Positions 8,490 through 20,776 of a stretch of DNA of 64,000 nucleotides are shown piece after piece (position 1 is the first letter of the stretch; every line of letters starts with the position of its first letter). Made by a program: the position numbers and the translations under genes. The stretch comes from Brevibacterium ravenspurgense. Its GTDB lineage: Bacteria; Actinomycetota; Actinomycetes; Actinomycetales; Brevibacteriaceae. The stretch covers positions 186,001-250,000 of the forward strand of contig NZ_LQQC01000012.1 in the NCBI RefSeq assembly GCF_001584615.1. The letters run 5' to 3'. A model generated the notes under the pieces. That model was not told the DNA's origin and did no database searches. It saw nothing but the letters and a program-made list of their open reading frames with translations.

Positions 8490-9548
8490 TCAGTCGTCGG
8501 TCAGCGTCAGGTGGAAACCGCCCACCAGGCTTGAACCGATGTTATAGATGATCGATGTCAGAGTCGACAGCGCGGTCATGAGAATCACATTGACCACCGC
8601 GATGATGACGGCGAAGCTGAGGATCCTGCCCAGGCCGAACACCTGCAGCAGCTGGTCAGCACCTTCTTCGCCGGCAAATTCGGCGAGTGCCGCCTGCAGG
8701 CTTCCGAAAGTACCCGTCACTTCGAGCACCAGCCACAGAACAAACATCACGACGATTGTGGCAATGCCCAGAGCAAGCGACAGCATGAAGGTCATCTTCA
8801 TAACCGACCATGGATCCACCTTCGACACCGCCAGCTTGACGGTGCGCGGACCCTTCCGCTGCGCGGAACCGGACATCCGCAGACCCTGCGAGGACTGAGC
8901 CGTCACAGCCGACGCACCCGAAGCCGCACCCGCACCCGAAGCCGGGCCAGAGGCCGCCGACGCTGCGGCTTCCCCACCGGACGGGCTCACCGTTTCAGTC
9001 TGGGCGGCATTCTGCGAACCCTGCGCTGTGGTCCGAGTGCCGCTGGTCTGCATGACCGTGGTCTCGGAATCGTCCTTCTTTGCGCCGTCCTGCTGAGGCT
9101 TGCCAGTACCGGTGCCAGCGGGTGCAGAAGCCGCCGAGGCGCCTGCTCCACTCGCGCTTCCTGCTCCACTTGCAGCCGCGGGCGCACTCCCGCTGGCAGC
9201 ACCGGAGTCGCTGCTGTCCTTCTTACCGCCGATTCGCACACCCTTCGACGTCGAGTGCACGGGACCAGAGGCGGTCACGCCAGCCGGCGCAGACGCAGCC
9301 TGCTGCGAGCCTGCCTTCGGCTTGTCAGCTGCGCGTTCAGCATCACCGGCCGAACCGGTCGGTGCGGAATCCGAGTCACCGTTGGCCTGCGAGCCCTTGG
9401 ACTGCGAACCAGCTTCCGGGGTATTGGCCGCGAGCTTGTTCTGCTCAGCTTCTGCCGGCTTGGGCTGGTCGGCATCACTCGATGCCGTCAGGCGTGTGGA
9501 CCCGGACGACGTCCGAATGATCCTGCCTGGCTTTTCGCTATTGCTCAC
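8490..9548 (-). CDS. DUF3566 transmembrane protein
   Basis: The 352-residue product has a long cytoplasmic N-terminal part rich in Ala, Ser, Gly and Pro (to about residue 240), then the conserved C-terminal domain. That domain contains two membrane segments, around [20 protein letters not shown] and [18 protein letters not shown]. This is the DUF3566 architecture found directly downstream of gyrA in actinobacteria. Its function is not known; later work has linked some members to membrane or envelope roles, and I do not infer more. The GTG start overlaps the gyrA stop by 4 bases (GTGA). The low-complexity region is probably disordered. Confidence 0.88.
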   Translation of the reverse strand: MSNSEKPGRIIRTSSGSTRLTASSDADQPKPAEAEQNKLAANTPEAGSQSKGSQANGDSDSAPTGSAGDAERAADKPKAGSQQAASAPAGVTASGPVHSTSKGVRIGGKKDSSDSGAASGSAPAAASGAGSASGAGASAASAPAGTGTGKPQQDGAKKDDSETTVMQTSGTRTTAQGSQNAAQTETVSPSGGEAAASAASGPASGAGAASGASAVTAQSSQGLRMSGSAQRKGPRTVKLAVSKVDPWSVMKMTFMLSLALGIATIVVMFVLWLVLEVTGTFGSLQAALAEFAGEEGADQLLQVFGLGRILSFAVIIAVVNVILMTALSTLTSIIYNIGSSLVGGFHLTLTDD

Positions 9549-12196
9549 TGCTCATCACTCCCGTTGGCGGCGGAGTCCTGCACGTCGCCTTCCACTGCTG
9601 CGGCTTCCCCTTCCGAGGTGCCCTCTGCTGCTTCGTCGACTGCGATTTCGTCTGCGTTGTCGTCCAGTTCCTCGTCTTCGTGGCCAGAACCGCGGGTCAC
9701 GGCCATAATACGGTCGCGCTTGCCGGGCTTGGCGAAAACAACGCCCATTGTATTGCGTCCGGTCTGTGAAACCTCGGCAACGGAGGAACGCACGATCTTG
9801 CCGCGCTCCATGATGACGAACACCTCGTCATCTTCTTCCACGATGAGACCACCGACCAGTACTCCCCTCTGATCAGAGAAGCGGATCGCGCGGATGCCGA
9901 TTCCGCCTCGTCCCTGGACTCGGTACTCCTCGACCGGGGTGCGCTTGGCAAAACCGCCCTCGGTCACAACGAACACATCGGTGCCCGGAGTGACAACATC
10001 CATGGCGAGCAGAGCATCGTCGTCCCGGAACTTCATACCGGTAACACCCGAGGTGGCGCGCCCCGTGGGGCGGATCGTTTCGTCGTCCGCGGGGAACCTG
10101 ATCGACATGCCGTTCTTCGAAATGAGCAGCAGGTGGTCTTCGCCGTTGACCAGGCGGGCCGAAACCAGTTCGTCCACTCCCCCATCCGGGGTTTCGCGCA
10201 GATTGATGGCGATGACACCGCCGGTGCGGTTCGAATCGTATTCGCCCAGACGGGTCTTCTTCACCAGACCGGACTTGGTGGCGAGCACCAGGTAGTCAGC
10301 CGCATCGTAGTCGGCAATGGAGAGGACCTGAGCGATCTCTTCGTCCGGCTGCAGAGCCAAGAGGTTTGCCACGTGCTGGCCGCGCGCATCCCGGTGTGCT
10401 TCGGGAAGTTCGTAGGCCTTCGCACGGTAGACCCGGCCCTTGTTCGTGAAGAACAGCAGCCAGTTGTGGGTCGACGTGACGAAGAAGTGCTCAACCACGT
10501 CCTCACCGCGCAGGCGAGCGCCGGCAACACCCTTGCCACCGCGGCGCTGTGCGCGGTACAGGTTGGTCTGGGTGCGCTTGGCGTAGCCGCCGCGGGTGAT
10601 GGTGACGACCACCTGCGCTTCGGGGATGAGGTCTTCCATCGACATGTCGCCGTCGAAGCCAGCCAGAATCTGGGTGCGACGGTCATCGCCATAGCGTTCG
10701 ACGATCGCGTCGAGTTCTTCCGACACGATTTCGCGCTGCCGAGCCGGGGTTTCAAGGATGTGGTTGTATTCCTTGATCAGCTCTTCGATCTTCTGTGCTT
10801 CTTCTTCGATCTTGAGGCGCTCAAGCGCTGCAAGACGGCGAAGCTGCAGGTCAAGAATGGCGTTCGCCTGGACTTCATCGACGTCGAGCAGCTCCATCAG
10901 GCCGGTGCGTGCTTCGTCAGACGACGGCGAACGGCGGATCAGTGCAATCACTTCGTCCAGCGCCGAAAGCGCCTTGAGGTAACCGCGCAGAATGTGGGCG
11001 CGCTCCTCGGCCTTGCGCAGACGGAAGCGGGTGCGGCGGACAATCACATCGATCTGGTGCTTGACCCACAGGCGGAGGAAAGCGTCGATCGACAGGGTGC
11101 GCGGCACATTGTCGACAAGCGCAAGCATGTTCGCCGAGAAGTTCTCCTGCAGCTGCGTGTGCTTGTACAGGTTGTTCAGAACAACCTTCGCCACGGCATC
11201 GCGCTTGAGCACAATCACCAGGCGCTGACCGGTACGGCCAGACGATTCATCACGCATGTCGGCAATGCCCGCAACCTTGCCGTCCTTGACGTAGCCGGCG
11301 ATCTTCGCGGCCAGCGAGTCCGGGTTGACCTGGTAGGGCAGTTCGGTGACAACCAGGCAGGTGCGGCCCTGGATTTCCTCGACTTCAACAACCGCGCGCT
11401 GCGTAATCGAACCGCGGCCGGTGCGGTAGGCGTCTTCAATGCCCTGGCGGCCCAGAATCGTGGCCCCACCCGGGAAGTCGGGACCCTTGATGATGCCCAG
11501 CAGCGCCTCGAGAGCCTCCTCGTTGGAAGCATCCGGGTGGCTCAGCAGCCACTGCGCACCAGCTGCGACTTCGCGCAGGTTGTGCGGCGGAATGTTGGTG
11601 GCCATACCGACGGCAATACCGGCCGAACCGTTGACCAGCAGGTTCGGGAAACGCGACGGCAGGTAGACGGGTTCCTGGTTGCGGCCGTCGTAGTTGTCCT
11701 GGAAGTCGACGGTCTCCTCTTCGATGTCCCGGACCATTTCCAGGGACAGAGGCGCCATCTTGCATTCCGTGTAACGCGGAGCAGCCGCACCGTCATCACC
11801 GGCCGAACCGAAGTTGCCCTGACCCGAAATGAGCGGGTAACGCATATTCCACGGCTGCACCAGACGCACGAGCGCGTCATAGATGGCCGAGTCACCGTGC
11901 GGGTGGAAATGGCCCATGACGTCGCCGACCACGCGCGAGCACTTCGAGAAGCTGCGATCGGGGCGGTAGCCGCCGTCGTACATGGCGTACAGCACACGCC
12001 GGTGAACCGGCTTGAGACCGTCGCGAACATCCGGCAGAGCACGGCCGACAATGACCGACATCGCGTAGTCCAGGTAGGACCGCTGCATTTCGGCATTGAG
12101 GTTGACCTGCTCGACACGAGCGGCAACCTGGGTGCCAGCGCCGTCAACCGGGGGCTGTTCTTCAGGGTTTACGTTGTTGTTGTCTTCTTCGGCCAC
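9545..12196 (-). CDS. gyrA: DNA gyrase subunit A
   Basis: GyrA makes and reseals the double-strand break through which gyrase passes DNA to introduce negative supercoils. In the 883-residue product the active-site tyrosine is Tyr142 (APRYTECKM). The quinolone-determining region reads [10 protein letters not shown] (98-107), with Ser103 and Asp107, the wild-type type of sequence. The GyrA box QRRGGKG opens the C-terminal beta-pinwheel. The C-terminus has an acidic tail. The start is GTG at 12196 behind GGAGGA. It follows gyrB by 90 bases and overlaps the next gene by 4 bases. Confidence 0.98.
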   Translation of the reverse strand: MAEEDNNNVNPEEQPPVDGAGTQVAARVEQVNLNAEMQRSYLDYAMSVIVGRALPDVRDGLKPVHRRVLYAMYDGGYRPDRSFSKCSRVVGDVMGHFHPHGDSAIYDALVRLVQPWNMRYPLISGQGNFGSAGDDGAAAPRYTECKMAPLSLEMVRDIEEETVDFQDNYDGRNQEPVYLPSRFPNLLVNGSAGIAVGMATNIPPHNLREVAAGAQWLLSHPDASNEEALEALLGIIKGPDFPGGATILGRQGIEDAYRTGRGSITQRAVVEVEEIQGRTCLVVTELPYQVNPDSLAAKIAGYVKDGKVAGIADMRDESSGRTGQRLVIVLKRDAVAKVVLNNLYKHTQLQENFSANMLALVDNVPRTLSIDAFLRLWVKHQIDVIVRRTRFRLRKAEERAHILRGYLKALSALDEVIALIRRSPSSDEARTGLMELLDVDEVQANAILDLQLRRLAALERLKIEEEAQKIEELIKEYNHILETPARQREIVSEELDAIVERYGDDRRTQILAGFDGDMSMEDLIPEAQVVVTITRGGYAKRTQTNLYRAQRRGGKGVAGARLRGEDVVEHFFVTSTHNWLLFFTNKGRVYRAKAYELPEAHRDARGQHVANLLALQPDEEIAQVLSIADYDAADYLVLATKSGLVKKTRLGEYDSNRTGGVIAINLRETPDGGVDELVSARLVNGEDHLLLISKNGMSIRFPADDETIRPTGRATSGVTGMKFRDDDALLAMDVVTPGTDVFVVTEGGFAKRTPVEEYRVQGRGGIGIRAIRFSDQRGVLVGGLIVEEDDEVFVIMERGKIVRSSVAEVSQTGRNTMGVVFAKPGKRDRIMAVTRGSGHEDEELDDNADEIAVDEAAEGTSEGEAAAVEGDVQDSAANGSDEQ

Positions 12197-12286
12197 CTGA
12201 CCGGATCCTCCGTTGATAGAAACCTAAGCGGATCTGTGTCGGAACTGCGCTGCCTGAGCCGTCGTGCCCGGCAGCGCGTCCCGGCA

Positions 12287-14320
<2,034 letters not shown>

Positions 14321-14531
14321 CTACAGCGTCCTGGCTGCAAACAGGGCCTCACAGTCACACAACGGCCGTTTCTGCGCATTTTCGGATCTGCCGATGAGGG
14401 GCGGTCCGTCCGCAGACCCCACAGCCGCCTGTACGGGCCGGGACAGATTCGAGAACCTGCCGAAAACCGGGCAGAAACAGTCAAGACCGCACCGGGGCGG
14501 CACCTCGTGCGTGGGCACGGGGATATGAAGA

Positions 14532-15038
14532 TCACCCGTAGGTATCGCGCGGACCGCGGCCCTGAACAGACCGGCGGCCCTTCTTCCAGGACTTCTGCTT
14601 GGGGCCGATGATCTCGATGTCGTCGATGACCCGGCGGCCCAGTTCGCGCTCCAGCCGATCCAGCAGCATGTCGCGCATAAGCCGCAGCTGAGTTGCCCAC
14701 GTTGTCGATGACGCACGCACCGTGAGCTTCGGCGGTTCGCACAGTTCCGGAACACAGTGCTGAGCAACGTTCTCACCAACAAGCTCGGGCCATCTGCCCA
14801 GCAGCGACCCGACGTCCATTGACGTGGTCCACCCGCGCGCCTTCGTCAGAGCCGAGAGGTCAGCTGACAGCTTCTTGGGATCGCGCGGATCTTCACCCGC
14901 CCCCGAATACTGGGGTTCGCGAATCCCCTGCGGCACCCGACGCAGCGAACCGCTGTAGCGCGCCTGCACTGAACCCATGCGCCTGACCCGATCGAGTGCT
15001 TCGAGAGCAGCGTTCGAGACCGGCATCTTCTGGTTCAT
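14532..15038 (-). CDS. dciA: DUF721 / DciA-family protein
   Basis: The 168-residue product carries a DUF721 (DciA) domain in its C-terminal two thirds. Recognisable parts are LLGRWPELVGENVAQHCVP, LTVRASSTTWATQLRL and GRRVIDDIEIIGP. DciA proteins load the replicative helicase DnaB in bacteria that lack DnaC or DnaI. The place between recF and gyrB matches the mycobacterial gene Rv0004. Its ATG shares one base with the recF stop (TGATG), so translation is coupled. The first 70 residues are poorly conserved and probably flexible. The gap to gyrB is 247 bases with no gene that I can see. Confidence 0.88.
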   Translation of the reverse strand: MNQKMPVSNAALEALDRVRRMGSVQARYSGSLRRVPQGIREPQYSGAGEDPRDPKKLSADLSALTKARGWTTSMDVGSLLGRWPELVGENVAQHCVPELCEPPKLTVRASSTTWATQLRLMRDMLLDRLERELGRRVIDDIEIIGPKQKSWKKGRRSVQGRGPRDTYG

Positions 15039-16246
15039 CAGCCCTGTCCTCCCGCCTGATCCCCTTCCGAGGTGCCTGCTGTCAGATCGATGATCTCACC
15101 TGTCAGGTTCTTAGGGATGTGGGCGGCGACAGCTGTTGTTATGAGGACCTGCTGGGCTTCCTGAATGATGTCGGCAAGTCGGCGAGTGCGACCTCCGTCA
15201 AGCTCTGAGAAGACGTCGTCAAGCACCAGCACGGGTGAATCATCGGGTTCATCCGGATTTGCCTGCAGCACCCTCCAGCTGGCCAGACGCAAAGCGAGTG
15301 CGAGCGACCAGCTCTCACCGTGGCTGGCATAGCCCTTAGCGGGGGTGGCGCCGATGTGCAGATCGAGGTCATCACGCTGCGGACCGACGAGGGTCACTCC
15401 CCGCTCAATTTCCACCCGGCGGCGCTTGGCCAGTTCATCGAGGATGAGGTCCTCCATGGCCTGCTGAGCACCCGGCAGGGAACGATCAATCACCGAATAG
15501 TCGACGCGCGACGCGTAGGTCGCTGCCGCTGTGCGCCTTTCCGGACGCGCATCTTCGGCGAGTCTGGCGAAATCATCGGCCAGCGGTTCAGCCAGCCGGT
15601 CCAGAAGATCGAGCCGACCCGTGACCAGCGCTGCTGCGGCGCGTGCAAAAGCGTGATCCCAGATCTCCAAGGTCGCTTCGAGGCCCAGACTTGCCCTCAA
15701 TGGGTCATCTGCAGCGCCCGAACGCTCTTCGTACCGGGCTTTGCGCAGAGATTTCAGCAGCGCGTTGCGCTGTTTCAAAGCCCGATCGAAGTCCGCAATG
15801 ACAGCGGAATAGCGGGGAGTGAGTGCAACCAGCAGCTCATCGAGATACGCGCGCCGTTCAGCGGGTTCGCCCTTGACCAAACCGAGGTCTTCCGGGGCAA
15901 ACACAACTGCCGGCAGCAGACCTAAGAGTTCCCGCACCCGCACGGCCTGCTTGTTGATCCGCGCGGTGTTCGCACCCTTGGCCTTGATCGTGACCTCAAC
16001 CCGCACCTGCCGTTTGCCGCGATGGGCCAGGGCAGACACAACGGCCCGCTCACTGCCGGTGCGCACAAGCGGGAAGTCGTTTGTCACACGGTGGCTGCGC
16101 AGAGTCGAAACGTAGCCGAGAGCCTCAACCAGGTTCGTTTTGCCCCAGCCGTTGGGGGCAAGGAAGACCGTCACCCCGGGGGCAAGTTCAAGATCAAGCC
16201 GCGAATAGGAGCGGAACTGGTCCAGAATCAGCCGACTGACCCACAT
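15038..16246 (-). CDS. recF: DNA replication and repair protein RecF
   Basis: RecF is an SMC-like ATPase that helps load RecA at single-strand gaps. The 402-residue product begins MWVSRLILDQFRSYSRL and has a Walker A motif APNGWGKTN at about residues 30-38. The ABC signature region is SHGESWSLALALRLA and Walker B is PVLVLDDVFSELD. The tail is slightly longer than in E. coli. It starts 10 bases after the dnaN stop and shares one base with the next gene, giving a tightly packed dnaN-recF-dciA unit. Confidence 0.97.
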   Translation of the reverse strand: MWVSRLILDQFRSYSRLDLELAPGVTVFLAPNGWGKTNLVEALGYVSTLRSHRVTNDFPLVRTGSERAVVSALAHRGKRQVRVEVTIKAKGANTARINKQAVRVRELLGLLPAVVFAPEDLGLVKGEPAERRAYLDELLVALTPRYSAVIADFDRALKQRNALLKSLRKARYEERSGAADDPLRASLGLEATLEIWDHAFARAAAALVTGRLDLLDRLAEPLADDFARLAEDARPERRTAAATYASRVDYSVIDRSLPGAQQAMEDLILDELAKRRRVEIERGVTLVGPQRDDLDLHIGATPAKGYASHGESWSLALALRLASWRVLQANPDEPDDSPVLVLDDVFSELDGGRTRRLADIIQEAQQVLITTAVAAHIPKNLTGEIIDLTAGTSEGDQAGGQG

Positions 16247-16256
16247 GGGCCCGCCG

Positions 16257-17402
16257 TCAGAATCGCAGAATCGGCATGAGGAGGTAGCGGTACGACGTGT
16301 CTTCTTCGCCGTCAGCCTCGGTCATGCCCGAGATGACAACCGGCTTCTTCGGTTCGGTCAGCGAGAACCGCACAAACGGGGTGTCAATCTGTGCGAGACC
16401 CTCGGCAATGTAGCCGGGGTTGAAGCCGGTCGTGATGTCTTCGCCCTCGATGGTCGCCGGCAGAGCTTCGGTCGCCTGGGCGTCATCGCCTGCACCGGCG
16501 CGCAGCACCAGCGAACCGTCGGCGAACTCAAACTTGATGGGGCTGTTGCGTTCGGCCACGAGCGATACACGGCGCACGGCTTCGCGAAGAGCGCTCGTCT
16601 CCAGGACGGCGGTGATCGCAACATCCTTGGGGAACAGCGAACGGACCTTCGGGTAGTCGCCTTCGACCAGCAGAGAAGTGGTGACGCGGCCTTCAGACGA
16701 AAACGCCAGCATTTCCTTGCCGCCGGATTCGGCAAGGGCGATCTCGATGTCGCCGCTCATAGCCTTAGCGGCTTCGGCCATCGTCTTGCCTCGGACCAGG
16801 GCAACCGCTTCGACCTGCGGGTTGCGCGGGTTCCAGGTGAATTCGCGAACCGCCAGGCGGTAACGGTCAGTGGCCAGGAGGGTGACGCGGTCGCCTTCGA
16901 TCTCAACCCGCATAGCGGTGAGGATCGGCAGGGTTTCGTCCTTCGACGTGGCGATGTTGACCTGACCGACAGCGGACTGGAAATCCGAAGCCGAAATGAC
17001 ACCCGTGGTTTCGGGAACCTCTGGAAGTGCGGGGTATTCCTCGACCGGCATGGTCATAAGAGCAAAGCGCGAAGATCCGCACGTCACGCTGACCTTGGTT
17101 CCGTCGAGTTCGAACACAACCGGCTGCGGAGGAAGAGCGCGGGCAATGTCAGCAAGAAGGCGACCGGACACGAGGATGGTGCCCTCCACCTCGACATCGG
17201 CGGCAATGCGAGCGCGAGCCGAAACCTCGTAGTCAAAAACAGCCAGATCAACCGAGCCATCGGCGTTTGCAGTGATGAGCAGACCGGTGAGAACCGGGAC
17301 AGCGGGGCGCTGCGGAATCGACTTGGTCGTCCACGTTACGGCGTCGGCCAGGACATCGCGGTCCACTTTGAACTTCACGGACTGAGCAGCTTCAGCGTTC
17401 AC
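16257..17402 (-). CDS. dnaN: DNA polymerase III beta subunit (sliding clamp)
   Basis: The clamp encircles DNA and tethers the replicative polymerase. The 381-residue product has the three repeated clamp domains. Recognisable segments are VSGRLLADIARALP, LATDRYRLAVREF (domain 2) and the C-terminal YRYLLMPILRF, which forms the partner-binding pocket. The GTG start at 17402 follows AGGAGA. It is the first gene after the dnaA-dnaN spacer and is probably the first cistron of dnaN-recF-dciA. Confidence 0.98.
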   Translation of the reverse strand: MNAEAAQSVKFKVDRDVLADAVTWTTKSIPQRPAVPVLTGLLITANADGSVDLAVFDYEVSARARIAADVEVEGTILVSGRLLADIARALPPQPVVFELDGTKVSVTCGSSRFALMTMPVEEYPALPEVPETTGVISASDFQSAVGQVNIATSKDETLPILTAMRVEIEGDRVTLLATDRYRLAVREFTWNPRNPQVEAVALVRGKTMAEAAKAMSGDIEIALAESGGKEMLAFSSEGRVTTSLLVEGDYPKVRSLFPKDVAITAVLETSALREAVRRVSLVAERNSPIKFEFADGSLVLRAGAGDDAQATEALPATIEGEDITTGFNPGYIAEGLAQIDTPFVRFSLTEPKKPVVISGMTEADGEEDTSYRYLLMPILRF

Positions 17403-17909
17403 ATCTCTCCTGGTCGGTTCTTCCCGGCAAAGCCGAGGATTCCAGCCTTCATCGCCTGCGCACTAGTCGCAGCATAAGCAGAAAGCAACATTACACGCCG
17501 AGCGAGCTGGGAACAACGGCGGCCAGGAACTGTGACCACATGTCAGCGGCGTTATCGCAGAACTTCGCCTCGCAGCAGTCGAGAACCCTGTCGACAGAAA
17601 TGTCATTCGGAGCCCGTCAAAGCAATCGGCGGGTTCCCTCTTGAGTCTTTGAGTAAGTACAGAAGCAGTATTAGGCCCTGTGGAACCTGTGGAATTACAT
17701 CGATGTCATCGAAAGTCTATGCGGCCAAGCGCCACACAGACCCCGTTGACAACTCTGTTCATGAATCGGTGGTCTTCCGTGGACGCCTGTTGCTTACATC
17801 GATGTGATTACACAGTCATCCACGGACGATCTGTCATCCCTCCAGAGGTTCGATAACAGAAAAATCCTGTTATCCACCGACTTTTCCACAAGTGTGGAAT
17901 CACGCTTTC
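17403..17909. other. oriC: Candidate replication origin region, dnaA-dnaN side
   Basis: This 507-base spacer has no convincing gene. Close to dnaA it holds DnaA-box-like 9-mers: TTATCCACC at 17870-17878, TTTTCCACA at 17882-17890 and TGTGGAATC at 17893-17901. Further in are adjacent copies TGTGGAACC (17679) and TGTGGAATT (17688), then TCATCCACG at 17816. Two palindromes ACATCGATGT lie at 17697 and 17796. The dnaA-dnaN spacer is the usual oriC in actinobacteria. The exact unwinding site cannot be fixed by eye. Confidence 0.7.
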
Positions 17910-19448
17910 CTACAGCCGGTGCTGCTGTTTGATGCGGTTTGTCAGCTCTGTGACCTGCGTATACAGGGCGCGGCGCTCGGCCATCTGCGTTTTGATCTTC
18001 TTCACCGCGTGCATGACCGTCGTGTGGTCGCGGCCGCCGAAGGCCTGGCCGATCTTCGGCAGCGACAGATCTGTGAGCTCACGGCACAGGTACATGGCGA
18101 TCTGCCGGGCAGTCGACAGCGTGCGCGAACGGCTGGTGCCCTTGAGATCTTCCAGGGTCAGGCTGAAGTACTGGGCGGTCTGGCCCATGATGTCGAGTGC
18201 TGTGATCTCCGGAGTGTCATCCTGCGTGATGAAGTCCTTGAGAACGGTTTCAGCCAGATCGACGTCAATGACCTGATCGTTGAGGTTCGAAAACGCCGTC
18301 ACGCGAATCAGCGCGCCCTCAAGTTCGCGAATATTCGACGACACGCGAGAGGCGATGTACTCCAGAACGTCATCCGGAACATCGAGGTTCTCCCCCGTTG
18401 CCTTATTGCGCAGAATCGCAAAGCGAGTTTCGAGGTCCGGTGGCTGCACATCCGTCAGCAGACCCCACTCGAAGCGCGACCGCAGCCTCTCCTCGAAGCC
18501 GCTGAGCAGCTTCGGCGGCTGGTCCGAGGTGATGATGACCTGCTTCTGTTCGTTGTGCAGGGCGTTGAACGTGTGGAAGAACTCTTCGACGGTCGCGTCT
18601 TTGCCCTGCAGGAACTGGATGTCGTCAATCATGAGGATGTCGACTTCGCGGTAGCGCTTCTGGAAAGCCGGTCGCAGCGAATTAGACGTGGTCGACGAAC
18701 CGACCGTGTTGATGAAGTCGTTGACGAACTCCTCCGAGCTGACGTATCGCACCCGCAGGTTGGGGAATAGCTGCATGGAGTAGTGGCCGATGGCGTGCAG
18801 CAGGTGGGTTTTGCCCAGTCCGGATTCGCCGTAGATGAACAGCGGGTTGTACGCCTTCGCCGGTGCTTCCGCCACGGCCAGCGCTGCCGCGTGGGCGAAC
18901 CGGTTCGATGCCCCGATGACGAACGAGTCGAACGTGTACTTCGGGTTGAGATCCGCGGCTCCGCTGGCCGCCGCGGTGAAGCCGCTGTCCTCTTCTTCCG
19001 AGGCGGAACTCACGGCGGGTGCCGGTTCTGCCGGTGCCGCATGGTGCGGAACGGAAGGGATCGGGGCGGCTGCCGGGGGCTGGGAGCCGATCGGCGCCCG
19101 AGGTGCCGGTGCCGGGGGTGCTGCCGGTGCTGCGGAATCTGTGCTGTCGTCTTCGACAGGTTCGTTGTCACCGGGCAGTTCGAGGTTCTCATCCAGAGCA
19201 ATCGCAAAGGTTACGGACTTGCCCAGCGCCCGGGAGAATTCTTCTTGCAGGCGGTCCCGAAGGTCGACTTCGAGGGTTTTGCGCGTCAGGTCATTGCGCA
19301 CCGACAGGACGATCAGTTCGTCACCGACAAGCGCGGTGGGAACCGCGAGTGCAAGGAAGCCCTTGTGACGGGCCTGAATTGCGGGATCGGCCATAAGGGC
19401 ATTGAGAACCGCTTGCCAGATCTCCTGCAGTCGTGTCTTGTCGCTCAT
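17910..19448 (-). CDS. dnaA: Chromosomal replication initiator DnaA
   Basis: DnaA binds DnaA boxes and melts the origin. From ATG at 19448 the product has 512 residues. Domain I occupies about 1-85. A long Pro/Ala-rich linker, about 100-165, is typical of actinobacteria. The AAA+ core has Walker A GESGLGKT at 207-214 and Walker [11 protein letters not shown]. Domain IV contains the DNA-binding signature [16 protein letters not shown]. The frame is open four codons further to a TTG, but the AAGG site sits between the two, favouring the ATG. DnaA-like boxes on both flanks make autoregulation likely. Confidence 0.97.
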   Translation of the reverse strand: MSDKTRLQEIWQAVLNALMADPAIQARHKGFLALAVPTALVGDELIVLSVRNDLTRKTLEVDLRDRLQEEFSRALGKSVTFAIALDENLELPGDNEPVEDDSTDSAAPAAPPAPAPRAPIGSQPPAAAPIPSVPHHAAPAEPAPAVSSASEEEDSGFTAAASGAADLNPKYTFDSFVIGASNRFAHAAALAVAEAPAKAYNPLFIYGESGLGKTHLLHAIGHYSMQLFPNLRVRYVSSEEFVNDFINTVGSSTTSNSLRPAFQKRYREVDILMIDDIQFLQGKDATVEEFFHTFNALHNEQKQVIITSDQPPKLLSGFEERLRSRFEWGLLTDVQPPDLETRFAILRNKATGENLDVPDDVLEYIASRVSSNIRELEGALIRVTAFSNLNDQVIDVDLAETVLKDFITQDDTPEITALDIMGQTAQYFSLTLEDLKGTSRSRTLSTARQIAMYLCRELTDLSLPKIGQAFGGRDHTTVMHAVKKIKTQMAERRALYTQVTELTNRIKQQHRL

Positions 19449-19738
19449 CGACCTTCCCAAGGTTTATCCACACATGTGAAATGAACTCCGAATCAGTCCC
19501 CATAGTTTTCCACAGAATGTGGAGCAAATCGATGTCGGGGGCCAAGATATGCACAATCGTGGACAACTTTGTGGATAACTACATGGATGTTATTTGTGGA
19601 TCCGTCCGTGAACATCGTGTGAACGACTCCGTGAACTACATAAATGTAAGTTCAAAGTTCTCCACGGACGGCTGTGCACATTCCCTGTGATCCGCGACAA
19701 CGCGCGGATCGTGAGCCCTACACCGGTGCCAACTCGTT
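19449..19738. other. Second DnaA-box cluster, dnaA-rpmH side
   Basis: The non-coding stretch upstream of dnaA contains TTATCCACA (19464-19472) and TGTGGATAA (19570-19578), which match the E. coli box exactly on opposite strands. Variants are TTTTCCACA at 19506, TGTGGAGCA at 19518, CGTGGACAA at 19558 and TGTGGATCC at 19595. Two short palindromes, ACATGGATGT (19581) and ACATAAATGT (19638), lie among them in AT-richer sequence. The region may form part of a bipartite origin or autoregulate dnaA, whose promoter must lie here. Confidence 0.65.
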
Positions 19739-19768
19739 TTGACCAAGGTGGGCAGAAGGGGCTAAGCT
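19739..19768 (+). promoter_or_regulatory. Putative rpmH promoter
   Basis: TTGACC (19739-19744) and TAAGCT (19763-19768) are separated by 18 bases and resemble -35 and -10 hexamers of the housekeeping sigma factor. They lie about 150 bases before rpmH, leaving a leader with no recognised structure. Confidence 0.5.
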
Positions 19769-19920
19769 TGAGCGTCCTGTGTTTGTGGGCCCGTTTGAGT
19801 TGTGTGAACTTCCCCTTGGCCTGAAGGCGCAGGAAGCAAGACAGCCCCTGAAGCTTTCACAGGAAGATCTGCGCCAAACGCCTGATCTTCGGGCACAGAC
19901 TGACCTAGACGGAGAAACAA

Positions 19921-20058
19921 GTGAGCAAGCGTACTTTCCAGCCCAACAACCGCAAGCGCGCCAAGACCCACGGCTTCCGCGCCCGTATGCGCACGCGTGC
20001 AGGCCGTTCTGTCCTCGCCGCTCGTCGCCGCAAGGGCCGCGCAAACCTTTCAGCCTGA
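19921..20058 (+). CDS. rpmH: 50S ribosomal protein L34
   Basis: L34 is a small basic protein of the large ribosomal subunit. The 45-residue product reads [19 protein letters not shown] at its start, then a run of Arg, Lys and Ala ([18 protein letters not shown]), the standard L34 sequence. It starts at GTG behind GGAGAAACAA. rnpA begins one base after the stop. It is the first gene transcribed rightward from the origin. Confidence 0.97.
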   Translation: MSKRTFQPNNRKRAKTHGFRARMRTRAGRSVLAARRRKGRANLSA

Positions 20059-20059
20059 C

Positions 20060-20398
20060 GTGCTTCCGGCACGGAACCGCATCCGGCGCCCCGAAGACTT
20101 CAAGCGGATCTTCCGCTCAGGAAGAAAAGCGGGCAGCCAGACGCTGGTCGTCCATGCCGACCTCGATACTGCCCACGCCCCGCGCGTGGGCTTTATCGTC
20201 TCCAAAGCCGTAGGCAACGCCGTCACCCGCAACCTCGTCAAAAGGCGACTGCGCGCCATCAGCGCCGAACTCATCGACCAGCTGACCGGCGACTACGTCA
20301 TACGCGCCCACCCCAAGGCAGCGCACTCCGACTACGCAGAGCTCAAAGACAGAGTCCAGACGGCACTGCAGCGCATCCATGCTGACCAAAGACTCTGA
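20060..20398 (+). CDS. rnpA: Ribonuclease P protein component
   Basis: RnpA is the protein subunit of RNase P, which trims the 5' ends of tRNA precursors. I use GTG at 20060, giving 112 residues that begin MLPARNRIRRPEDFKRIFRS, the usual N-terminus. An upstream in-frame ATG inside rpmH would add an unconserved tail. The RNA-binding RNR motif region is AVGNAVTRNLVKRRLRA. The gene is one base from rpmH and its end overlaps the assigned yidD start by 20 bases. Confidence 0.95.
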   Translation: MLPARNRIRRPEDFKRIFRSGRKAGSQTLVVHADLDTAHAPRVGFIVSKAVGNAVTRNLVKRRLRAISAELIDQLTGDYVIRAHPKAAHSDYAELKDRVQTALQRIHADQRL

Positions 20399-20753
20399 GC
20401 ACACCCCGTCGTCCCTGCCCTCGGTGCCACACGACGGCAGCCGAATCCTGCACGGAATCCGGCTGGCACCTCGTATGCCATTCGTATGGCTCATGAGGCT
20501 GTACAGAAAACTCATCTCACCGCTCTACGGCGACAGGTGCAAGTACTACCCGTCGTGTTCGAAATACGCGCTCGACGCCTTTGAAGTCCAGGGTGCAGTC
20601 CGCGGCGCCATCGCAACCACGTGGCGCCTGCTGCGATGCAACCCCTTTTCACCCGGCGGCCTCGACTATGTGCCCGGGTCCTTCATGGAGAAGCAATCTC
20701 GCACTATGAAGGCCCGATCCGCGAAGGGTGGCACAATAGACACGGCCGACTGA
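20379..20753 (+). CDS. yidD: Membrane protein insertion efficiency factor YidD
   Basis: YidD is a small membrane-associated protein that assists YidC-dependent insertion. The conserved core LYRKLISPLYGDRCKYYPSC is followed by SKYALDAFEVQGAVRG and a CNPFSPGGLDYVP segment. The three cysteines are in place. The first ATG (20379, 124 residues) overlaps rnpA by 20 bases and has no clear ribosome-binding site. ATG at 20475, just before the core, would give about 92 residues, nearer the usual family size. I list the longer form and regard the start as unsettled. Confidence 0.88.
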   Translation: MLTKDSEHTPSSLPSVPHDGSRILHGIRLAPRMPFVWLMRLYRKLISPLYGDRCKYYPSCSKYALDAFEVQGAVRGAIATTWRLLRCNPFSPGGLDYVPGSFMEKQSRTMKARSAKGGTIDTAD

Positions 20754-20776
20754 CCGCCAAGGAGAACGAAAACTTC

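Noticed and set aside
16245..17477. A 410-codon plus-strand frame opposite dnaN
   Set aside because: It is antisense to dnaN with no recognisable domain.
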